Source: Thermoflexales bacterium (GTDB lineage: Bacteria > Chloroflexota > Anaerolineae > Fen-1058). From it: DNA of 6,164 bases. The notes beneath the pieces were generated by a model that searched no databases, was not told the DNA's origin, and worked only from the letters and a program-made list of their open reading frames with translations. The stretch's first letter is position 1, and every line of letters starts with the position of its first letter. A program made the translations under genes and the position numbers. Of this stretch, positions 1 to 5,531 are shown in pieces. The stretch spans positions 1-6,164 of the forward strand of contig JAUQXD010000071.1 of NCBI GenBank assembly GCA_030834835.1. Direction: 5' to 3'.

Positions 1-1835
1 CCGGTGTATCCACTGCCCGCCATGCAATGACCGGGGAAGGGAACGTCGTCACGATTAAATTCCCGGTTCAAGATTTTCTTGAGGGCCGGCGAGCCGTTGG
101 TCGGCCCAGGGTGCAGCCCGTTAAGATCAACCGTAGGCTGGCCGTTCTTCATGAAGATGTCGTAGCCCCAGCGGATGGTGTGCAGGACGAAGTTCTGGAT
201 GGGCGGGCCTGGCCTGACGCCAACTAGAGCCAGCTCGAAGTTGAAATAGGCGTGGCTGCCGGGCCTTGTCCAGGGGGCCGGCGGGGTCACCGTGGACAGC
301 GGGAAGGTGGCTCGATCGGAAAATACCAGGTCATAGCAGAGACCGTTCTGCGCCCGTCGATTAACCCATTGATCGATGTTGAGGCCGGGCGACGCGCCGG
401 AATGTGTGACCTCGTCCCAGTAGTACGGGTGCAGGTCGAGTTGCTCGGGAGGTATGCCGGCGACTTCCATCGGATCGATCTCTCCGCTGGCGCGCCGGAC
501 GAAGCCGGTGAAAGCGCCGGCGGGGTTGAAAACCGGTCGGGTAACAAACTCGACGATCTGAATCCAGCGAAAGAAGTCCTCCCCGAAGCCGTCAACGAAC
601 CCCGCGCGGCGTACAGCAGCCATGTCCGTCACCCGAAAGCCCAGCTCGATGATGGCTCCGCCGCCCTCGCCCGCTATGCCGCTGCGCGCGGCTCGACACG
701 GTGAATCAAACACCGGGTCAAAGAAGCATTTTTCATAGGCGCGGGTCTTCTCGATAACGCCGAGTTTGCGACCGCCGAAAAATACGGATCGGGAAAAGGG
801 CGCAAACCGGGTGGCCGGGGACACGCCCCCTCGATCAAGCGCATTCCGCCGGAGCAGTTGCTTCCAGGTCTTCGGGCCGAGTTGTCCATCGCCGTTGCGC
901 TGACCCATCTCCGTCTGTTGAAATTGTTCGACAGCCCTGGCAAAGTCCTCTTCGCTGGGACTCGCGCCGAGGCGAAGCAGGTCGTACAATCTCGGGCGCG
1001 GCGCGGCCTCGTTCAGATGCAGCCGGTCGTTAACGACACATCCCCAGCCCAGCTGTCGCGCCAGACGCCGGTTGGCTTCCACGGCCGCCGCCAAGCGTGC
1101 CCCGGTCAACTCTCCTTCGATCTCAGAGAAGTCGCCGAAGAATTCCAACTCCTGTTTGGGCTTCACTCGCCCGAGGGCGCGCTGAAGGATCGGCTCCAGT
1201 GAGAAAGGTAGAGGCTTGCGGGTCGGCGGGGCCGGCCTGGCTTCGAATTCGTACTCAAGAAAATCCAGTTCCCTATCCTCGCCGTTCTCCCATTCGAAGT
1301 CAAATTCCGACGAAGGTGGCATAGTGGCAGGTTCAACTGGCCCGGTCGCATCAGGCGGCCCCATCACGCCAGGCTCAGCCGGTTCTGTGGTGCCGACGCC
1401 CGATGCCTGTCCGCTGCTCGCTGCGCTCAGCGCCCGCTCGGTATCCGGGCCGACGACGCCGGTGACGACCAAACCGTTTTTCTCCTGAAAGCTGCGAATG
1501 GCGCTGCGCGTTTCAACGTTCATCATGCCGTCAACGGGCAGTTGCAGATTCAGTGCTTGATTGAGCATGGTCTGCACCCAGCGCACGTATTCGCTGCCAG
1601 CCGGCGGTTCAGGTGCATAGATGTAGGTGCGGCGTGCGGGAATGGGTCGTGGAAACTTCGGCCGACGTGGTGGTACAGGTCGAGGTCGCGGACGCAGCGT
1701 GATCGGGCGTTTTGCGATTGGGCGCGGTGAAAACGATCGAGGAGGCAAACGCCGGAAACGGCTCAGTTCTTCATCATTTTCAAACTCGGCGGGTAGATCG
1801 AATTCCTCAAACTCGAATTCATGATCGGTGTTCAT
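1..1835 (-). CDS. Modular protein with acidic N-terminus, two peptidoglycan-binding-like domains and an unknown C-terminal region (partial, 3' end outside window)
   Basis: Manual translation from the ATG at 1835 stays open for 611 codons to the window edge. The start is supported by AAGGAG five bases upstream and a 22-nt gap to the stop of the PLD gene. Domains seen: acidic-aromatic head, residues 5-23 (EFEFEEFDLPAEFENDEE); basic Pro/Arg-rich tract, about 28-70; PGBD-like domain, about 82-138, with YVRWVQTMLNQ and TRSAIRSFQ, closely matching the two upstream paralogues; Pro/Gly-rich linker; second acidic-aromatic cluster, about 176-199; probable degenerate second PGBD, about 281-331 (AVEQFQQ, NGDGQLGPKTW). 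Residues about 340-611 match nothing I recognise; they are rich in aromatics and Gly/Pro and contain Cys370, Cys380, Cys500 and Cys604. There is no signal peptide or membrane segment. By analogy with its neighbours the C-terminal region would be the working (possibly catalytic) part; this is inference. The reading frame is secure; the function is unknown. Confidence 0.9.
   Translation of the reverse strand, partial: MNTDHEFEFEEFDLPAEFENDEELSRFRRLPPRSFSPRPIAKRPITLRPRPRPVPPRRPKFPRPIPARRTYIYAPEPPAGSEYVRWVQTMLNQALNLQLPVDGMMNVETRSAIRSFQEKNGLVVTGVVGPDTERALSAASSGQASGVGTTEPAEPGVMGPPDATGPVEPATMPPSSEFDFEWENGEDRELDFLEYEFEARPAPPTRKPLPFSLEPILQRALGRVKPKQELEFFGDFSEIEGELTGARLAAAVEANRRLARQLGWGCVVNDRLHLNEAAPRPRLYDLLRLGASPSEEDFARAVEQFQQTEMGQRNGDGQLGPKTWKQLLRRNALDRGGVSPATRFAPFSRSVFFGGRKLGVIEKTRAYEKCFFDPVFDSPCRAARSGIAGEGGGAIIELGFRVTDMAAVRRAGFVDGFGEDFFRWIQIVEFVTRPVFNPAGAFTGFVRRASGEIDPMEVAGIPPEQLDLHPYYWDEVTHSGASPGLNIDQWVNRRAQNGLCYDLVFSDRATFPLSTVTPPAPWTRPGSHAYFNFELALVGVRPGPPIQNFVLHTIRWGYDIFMKNGQPTVDLNGLHPGPTNGSPALKKILNREFNRDDVPFPGHCMAGSGYT
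1422..1592 (-). repeat. Peptidoglycan-binding-like module, copy in the left-edge gene
   Basis: This encodes residues 82-138 and aligns without gaps to the modules at 3271-3444 and 4225-4398: YVRWVQxxLNQ, LxVDG, the exact nonamer TRSAIRSFQ, GLxxxGVVGPxTExAL. It is the most divergent of the three. Confidence 0.85.
1485..1511 (-). repeat. 27-nt near-identical DNA repeat, copy 1
   Basis: This encodes TRSAIRSFQ. It is identical base for base to 3340-3366 and differs at one base from 4294-4320. Identity at the third codon positions goes beyond what protein conservation needs. Confidence 0.85.
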
Positions 1836-1840
1836 TGCGG

Positions 1841-1846
1841 CTCCTT
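1841..1846 (-). promoter_or_regulatory. Ribosome binding site of the left-edge modular gene
   Basis: AAGGAG on the minus strand lies five bases before the ATG at 1835 and supports that start. It sits in the 22-nt gap after the PLD gene's TAA, consistent with translation from a shared mRNA. Confidence 0.75.
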
Positions 1847-1857
1847 CCAGCTGCCGG

Positions 1858-3540
1858 TTACGATCCATCCGGATCGATGATGTTGTTCCAGGTCACGTCG
1901 GTGTGAACCCATTCGATGTTGGCGTTTTCCTTGTACGGCGCGATGCGCGCTCCGGCGGGCGGCGACACCCAGTATCTGGCGCTCGCCACGCCATCGGCCA
2001 ACTTCGCGCGATCGGCGGCCGAGTGCATGTTGAGATGCTCGGCCCACAGATCGACGCGCAGTTGCTTCGCAAAGGAATTGCCGGCTGAATCGAAGATGCC
2101 GGCCGTCACTTCGCTATCGTGCGTGAAGCTGCGCCGGTTGCCATTCGCTGAGCCGATGATGGCGAAGCGATCGTCGATCACATACATCTTGGCATGCACG
2201 TAGGTGTGCGCCTTGCCCGGCGGGCTGAGATAGAACACGCGCACTTTGCTGCCGCCCGCTTTCTTGAGTGGCGCGATGAACTGTTGGCGACGATAGAACG
2301 GCTGGCGCATATCGCCCGCCACCAGCGGACTGTCGGGCATCACGATGGTGAGATGCTGAATGCGCGGCAGCGCGGCTTGCAGGGCACGGCTGAGTTCCAT
2401 GCTCACCAGGTACTGATCTTCGATGTAGATGAACTGCCGCGCTTCACGAATCGCTTTCAGGATCATACGTTTGGCGGTCTGCTCGCCCTTCGGCGCGAAG
2501 CGATAGCCCGCGCCGTTGCCATACGTGCGGCCGATCTGCACGATGTGTTTACCCATCGGGCCGGGCACGCTTTCTTTCAAGCCCAGCAGCGCGCCTTTCT
2601 TGCCGTCGAGTTTGCCGTGATCGGGATGATCCTGCCAGCGCTCCAGAAAGATGCGCAGTAGATCATGCGCGGCCGGGCCGGTGATGCGGCAGTGCACGTC
2701 ATGCAGGGGACTGCCGCCGCCGCCCGACGAGCCGCCGGATGATCCGCCGCCGGTGTTCACCACCCGATTGGCCACGATGTCGATGCCGCCGCAAAACGCG
2801 ATCAGTCCTTCCGACCCTTTGACGATCAGAATCTTTTGATGGTGCGAGCCAAAGCGCCGGAAACGATCGTCATGGATGGCGGCGCCGTGCGTCATCGCAT
2901 TGATACGCACCACGGGCATCCGATTGGCGTTGCCCACGTGCTGCGACAGCATGGCGCGCACTTGCACCTTGCGCGAACTCGCTGTGGCCAGCAACGACCA
3001 CATCGATGATTTGGAATCACCCGTGATCAATTCAAAGTCATCAGACAGGCGCCAGCCCAGCAAATAGATATAGTGCTCGGAGGAGGTAGCCGTGCGGATG
3101 GCACGCACCATGTCCGCAAACGTGGCGCGGCCGGCGATCAAATACTTCACGTCGTTGCCCGATCGAACCGGCTGCATCTTCGGCGTGCCGCCCGTCTCGA
3201 ACCAGCGTTCATAGTTGGGGTCTGCACTGCCGGGCGCGGTGGGCTTTGTCGGCATGGCGGGCGCTCCACCCAACGCGGCCTTGATCGCCGCTTCCGTCTG
3301 TACGCCGAGGATGCCATCTGCCTTGAGGCCGCGTTTCTGCTGAAAGCTGCGAATGGCGCTGCGCGTCTGCGCGCCCATAATGCCATCGGTGCTAAGCCTC
3401 AGTCCCAAAATCTGATTCAGCGACTCCTGTACCCATTTCACGTAGGCGCGGCTGGATCGATCGGGCGAGCCGGTCTCCCAGGCCTCGTCCAGTTCGTAAT
3501 CGAACTCAAAGGGTTCGATCGGAAATCCGTACTGAGACAT
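1858..3540 (-). CDS. Phospholipase D-like protein with N-terminal peptidoglycan-binding-like domain
   Basis: Predicted phosphodiesterase/phosphatidyltransferase of the PLD superfamily, 560 aa. Residues 8-21 form the acidic-aromatic head (IEPFEFDYELDEAW). A PGBD-like domain spans about 33-90 (YVKWVQESLNQ, TRSAIRSFQQ), followed by a Pro/Ala linker to about 108. The PLD part runs from about 125 to 510: HHQK at 233-236 followed by GGIDI at 251-255 (first HKD region), HDVHCRITGPA at 280-290, IYIEDQYLVS at 371-380, and a canonical second HKD (His449, Lys451, Asp456) followed by GSANGNRRS at 463-471 and HDSE at 474-477. The first HKD is atypical: Lys241 occupies the usual Asp position. A Gly/Ser-rich segment (264-277) interrupts the PLD domain. 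There is no signal peptide. GGAGG lies six bases before the ATG. The gene is 33 nt downstream of the DUF2272 gene. PLD assignment is firm; substrate (phospholipid, nucleic acid or other) is not determined. Confidence 0.95.
   Translation of the reverse strand: MSQYGFPIEPFEFDYELDEAWETGSPDRSSRAYVKWVQESLNQILGLRLSTDGIMGAQTRSAIRSFQQKRGLKADGILGVQTEAAIKAALGGAPAMPTKPTAPGSADPNYERWFETGGTPKMQPVRSGNDVKYLIAGRATFADMVRAIRTATSSEHYIYLLGWRLSDDFELITGDSKSSMWSLLATASSRKVQVRAMLSQHVGNANRMPVVRINAMTHGAAIHDDRFRRFGSHHQKILIVKGSEGLIAFCGGIDIVANRVVNTGGGSSGGSSGGGGSPLHDVHCRITGPAAHDLLRIFLERWQDHPDHGKLDGKKGALLGLKESVPGPMGKHIVQIGRTYGNGAGYRFAPKGEQTAKRMILKAIREARQFIYIEDQYLVSMELSRALQAALPRIQHLTIVMPDSPLVAGDMRQPFYRRQQFIAPLKKAGGSKVRVFYLSPPGKAHTYVHAKMYVIDDRFAIIGSANGNRRSFTHDSEVTAGIFDSAGNSFAKQLRVDLWAEHLNMHSAADRAKLADGVASARYWVSPPAGARIAPYKENANIEWVHTDVTWNNIIDPDGS
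3271..3444 (-). repeat. Peptidoglycan-binding-like module, copy in the PLD gene
   Basis: This encodes residues 33-90. It is closely related to the module at 4225-4398 (KWVQxSLNQIxGLRL, TRSAIRSFQQ, QTEAAxKAAL), and the similarity continues upstream through the acidic head to the start codon. Confidence 0.88.
3340..3366 (-). repeat. 27-nt near-identical DNA repeat, copy 2
   Basis: Identical to the copy at 1485-1511, in the PLD gene's PGBD. The flanking codons diverge much more than this core. Confidence 0.85.
3493..3520 (-). repeat. 28-nt repeat in the acidic head, PLD gene copy
   Basis: 27 of 28 bases match 4447-4474. It encodes the IEPFEFDYE core of the N-terminal head, just after the start codon. 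Confidence 0.85.
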
Positions 3541-3546
3541 GCGCCA

Positions 3547-3551
3547 CCTCC
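3547..3551 (-). promoter_or_regulatory. Ribosome binding site of the PLD-like gene
   Basis: GGAGG on the minus strand, with a six-base spacer to the ATG at 3540. It lies in the 33-nt gap after the upstream TGA and fits translation from a shared transcript. Confidence 0.8.
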
Positions 3552-3573
3552 GCCTGCTGCGCTCGATCGATCC

Positions 3574-4497
3574 TCACGGCCCGACGCGAACCACCGCATA
3601 GTAGCGAGACTGAATGACACGGCCATTGCCGTCGATTCGAACCGGCGTGTCCGAGACCGAATCGCTGACGTTGCCGCCGATGGTGATCAGCTGGCCCGCT
3701 TGAACCTCGACGACGATGTCGCAGTGCGAAGCGCGGAAGCCTTGATCGACGTTGTCGTAATTCACGCCGCTCCAGTTGCCGTTGCCGTCCTGGCGCTCCA
3801 CGCAGACCAGATCGCCGACGCGCGGCGCAACTTCGGTGATGCGATAAGCCTTGAACGGATTGGTGTTGTTCGCCAGGCGATTACGCTTAGCGTCGCCCAC
3901 ATAGTCGGTGTGCGCGCTGGAGTAGCGGAAGTTGCTGCCCGCGCCCGCGGTCTTCATGACCCACGAAATAAATGCGGCGCTCCACGCGACATTTGACCAC
4001 CAGTTCGGCGTGGTGGGCACACCCATCGGCGTCGCGCGCCAGTAGGCTTCCAGCACGGGCCGCATACGCGGATCAGATTCATCGGTCTGCCCAAAGTTCC
4101 AGCGGGCGAATTCGGCCTGAGCCACCTGCACGATGTTCTGTCTGAGCGATGCGCCCGGCGTATAAGCGCCTCCACCGGAGGGGAGTGGCCGGGGTTGAGG
4201 CGGGGTTGGTGCGGGGCCACCCGCCAGCGCGGCTTTGAGCGCGGCCTCGGTCTGCGGGCCGACGATGCCATCCACGGAGAGACCGCGCTGTTGCTGAAAA
4301 CTGCGAATGGCGCTGCGCGTCTGCGTGCCGCTGATGCCATCCACCGCCAGACGCAGCCCCATGATCTGATTCAGCGATTGCTGCACCCATTTGATGTAAC
4401 CGGGACTGGATCGATTAGTCGAACCCGTCGTCCATTCTTCCTCGAATTCGTAATCGAACTCAAACGGTTCGATCTGCAATTGAAAACCGCGTCCCAT
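3574..4497 (-). CDS. DUF2272-domain protein with N-terminal peptidoglycan-binding-like domain
   Basis: A 307-aa protein. Residues 9-22 carry the same acidic-aromatic head as the PLD gene (IEPFEFDYEFEEEW); a PGBD-like domain covers about 34-91 (YIKWVQQSLNQ, TRSAIRSFQQ); a Pro/Gly-rich linker covers about 92-115. Residues about 117-305 resemble DUF2272, a family of uncharacterised bacterial proteins that I relate to the NlpC/P60-CHAP fold: AWSAAFISWVMKTAG at 171-185, SSAHTDYV at 193-200, PRVGDLVCVERQ at 225-236, SHCDIVV at 257-263, IGGNVSDSV at 273-281. Ser173 sits where CHAP enzymes usually have the nucleophilic Cys, so hydrolase activity is uncertain. An in-frame ATG at 4548 would add 17 residues but overlaps the protease gene by 19 nt. 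The ATG at 4497 is preferred because GGGGAGG lies six bases upstream and the paralogue also starts just before this head. No signal peptide is seen. Confidence 0.92.
   Translation of the reverse strand: MGRGFQLQIEPFEFDYEFEEEWTTGSTNRSSPGYIKWVQQSLNQIMGLRLAVDGISGTQTRSAIRSFQQQRGLSVDGIVGPQTEAALKAALAGGPAPTPPQPRPLPSGGGAYTPGASLRQNIVQVAQAEFARWNFGQTDESDPRMRPVLEAYWRATPMGVPTTPNWWSNVAWSAAFISWVMKTAGAGSNFRYSSAHTDYVGDAKRNRLANNTNPFKAYRITEVAPRVGDLVCVERQDGNGNWSGVNYDNVDQGFRASHCDIVVEVQAGQLITIGGNVSDSVSDTPVRIDGNGRVIQSRYYAVVRVGP
4225..4398 (-). repeat. Peptidoglycan-binding-like module, copy in the DUF2272 gene
   Basis: This encodes residues 34-91. The pair with 3271-3444 is clearly paralogous, while the two C-terminal domains that follow are unrelated to each other, so the module has been reused with different partners. 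Confidence 0.88.
4294..4320 (-). repeat. 27-nt near-identical DNA repeat, copy 3
   Basis: One base different from the other two copies (a synonymous change in the Ser codon before Phe-Gln), in the DUF2272 gene's PGBD. Confidence 0.85.
4447..4474 (-). repeat. 28-nt repeat in the acidic head, DUF2272 gene copy
   Basis: 27 of 28 bases match 3493-3520; the single difference is synonymous (Pro codon). Together with the 27-nt core it marks this pair of genes as the closest relatives in the set. Confidence 0.85.
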
Positions 4498-4503
4498 CGA
4501 CTG

Positions 4504-4510
4504 CCTCCCC
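4504..4510 (-). promoter_or_regulatory. Ribosome binding site deciding the DUF2272 gene start
   Basis: GGGGAGG on the minus strand, with a six-base spacer to the ATG at 4497. The alternative upstream ATG at 4548 lies inside the protease gene, so this site argues for the shorter 307-aa product. Confidence 0.8.
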
Positions 4511-4529
4511 TGGCTGGCGCGAAGCGTGC

Positions 4530-5477
4530 TTACATCGACTTCTTCCACGCTTCAATTTGATCCACCACATCTTTCGTCATCACGACGCCCATGTTCGAGG
4601 TTGGCCGGCTTCTCGATGTGGGCTTGCACCCATCCAGGACTTCGTGACAGGTGCCGCCATGCACGGCGACAAGGTAGCGCCTGCCGCTATCCGGGAAAAA
4701 GAGCCACACTGGTGCGCCGCTCTGCCCTTCCGACGTATCCGTAAGATAGGTGATCAGTTCGTTGACCCGCTGGCCTTTGATCGTGGGCGGCACATCTCTA
4801 ACGGCGTCAAACGCCACCCACTGCGTGTGACTTTGACTCTTGGGATAGCCGCCGACGTTGACGATCTTGCCTGTGAGGAACGCCTGGCTGAGCGGCTGAA
4901 TAAGCGTGCCGGGGGCGCGGCTCGCGCTGCTCCAATAGCCCAACGGTTGATTGCCCAGGCTGCTGAATTTCTGATCGCCGATCGCGGTCTTGAGCTTGAT
5001 GAGCGCATAATCCCACCGCACGTCGAGATTGCTTTCAAACTTCGACAGATAGGCGATGGATTCCGACTCCGCTTTGCCAAAGGGAAATTTGTCGTCGCCG
5101 TTGCGACCCGGATACGCCCACACCAACAGCGCTTTGCGTTTATCTTTGGTGCCTTTAGAGCCGGTGATCTGAGCATAAACGTTGTGTGCGGCAGTCAAGA
5201 CATGCCGTGGACTGATGAGCAGCCCGCTGCCCGCATCGAAGTCAACCGCGTCGAACGAATCCGGATCGCGAAACCTGACCTTCAGAGAACAAATCCATCT
5301 GAACGGTATACGCGTGCCATCCACTTGCTGACGAGTGTCCCGATCGCCGATGACTTCTTCCTCAAACTCACGCTCGCGTTGAGTGCGCGCCCGGACTAAC
5401 ACACCTTGCCCTAGTCTCGGATGAAACATGCGCTGCGGCGCACGCATCTCAGTGTCGAATACAGTTCCTTGAATCAT
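4530..5477 (-). CDS. Trypsin-like/V8-like serine protease
   Basis: Serine endopeptidase of the chymotrypsin fold, most like the glutamyl endopeptidase/V8 branch, 315 aa from the chosen start. The triad is visible: His98 in SPRHVLTAAHNV preceded by GSGLLIS, Asp156 in VRWDYALIKLK, and Ser253 in TSEGQSGAPVWLF; the later VAVHGG (271-276) matches the substrate-pocket strand of this group. Cys residues are at 63, 277 and 284. The N-terminal 60 residues hold a short acidic segment, EREFEEE (35-41), recalling the heads of the downstream PGBD proteins, but there is no PGBD. No Sec signal peptide or long hydrophobic stretch is present, unusual for V8-type proteases, which are normally secreted as preproproteins. 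A GTG at 5513 in the same frame would add 12 residues; the ATG at 5477 is preferred because GAGG lies five bases upstream. It could process the downstream proteins or act as an effector itself; neither is shown. Confidence 0.95.
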   Translation of the reverse strand: MIQGTVFDTEMRAPQRMFHPRLGQGVLVRARTQREREFEEEVIGDRDTRQQVDGTRIPFRWICSLKVRFRDPDSFDAVDFDAGSGLLISPRHVLTAAHNVYAQITGSKGTKDKRKALLVWAYPGRNGDDKFPFGKAESESIAYLSKFESNLDVRWDYALIKLKTAIGDQKFSSLGNQPLGYWSSASRAPGTLIQPLSQAFLTGKIVNVGGYPKSQSHTQWVAFDAVRDVPPTIKGQRVNELITYLTDTSEGQSGAPVWLFFPDSGRRYLVAVHGGTCHEVLDGCKPTSRSRPTSNMGVVMTKDVVDQIEAWKKSM

Positions 5478-5482
5478 AGCCA

Positions 5483-5486
5483 CCTC
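5483..5486 (-). promoter_or_regulatory. Ribosome binding site deciding the protease start
   Basis: GAGG on the minus strand (context GCGAGGTGGCT before the ATG), five bases from the ATG at 5477. The in-frame GTG at 5513 has its nearest purine-rich motif about 14 bases upstream, which is too far. Confidence 0.6.
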
Positions 5487-5490
5487 GCTT

Positions 5491-5519
5491 GCTCGCACAG
5501 AGCACGCTCGCACGGAGCA
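5491..5519. repeat. Short tandem repeat, 14-nt units, period 15
   Basis: GCTCGCACAGAGCA at 5491-5504 and GCTCGCACGGAGCA at 5506-5519 differ at one base and are separated by one base. They fill most of the gap between the PLP-enzyme stop and the protease start. This could be a small slippage duplication or a binding site; the sequence does not tell. Confidence 0.6.
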
Positions 5520-5531
5520 TGATCAATCTCC

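Noticed and set aside
252..704. Plus-strand ORF of 150 codons, and shorter frames on both strands at 1-1350
   Set aside because: The minus-strand frame of the left-edge modular gene is open through this whole region and carries PGBD-like and acidic motifs continuous with its start at 1835. The others are shadows.
1836..1857. Terminator between the PLD gene and the left-edge gene
   Set aside because: The gap is only 22 nt, holds a ribosome binding site, and has no hairpin followed by T residues.
3564..3573. GATCGATC palindrome in the gap between the DUF2272 and PLD genes as an operator or terminator
   Set aside because: It is too short for a terminator, has no T-run, and fits the general abundance of GATCG words in this window.
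3073..3996. Plus-strand ORF of 307 codons
   Set aside because: It runs opposite the DUF2272 and PLD genes, whose domains and ribosome binding sites are clear. The translation is rich in Ala, Arg and Asp with no recognisable motif, as expected for an antisense frame of G+C-rich coding DNA.
4498..4548. Longer start for the DUF2272 gene at 4548
   Set aside because: It overlaps the end of the protease gene, lacks a good ribosome binding site, and adds 17 residues absent from the paralogue, while the ATG at 4497 has GGGGAGG at ideal spacing.
4557..5399. Plus-strand ORF of 280 codons
   Set aside because: It is antisense to the serine protease, whose catalytic triad is complete. No motif or good start context supports it.
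5478..5513. GTG start at 5513 for the protease
   Set aside because: There is no ribosome binding site at workable spacing; the ATG at 5477 has one. The extra 12 residues come from the tandem repeat.
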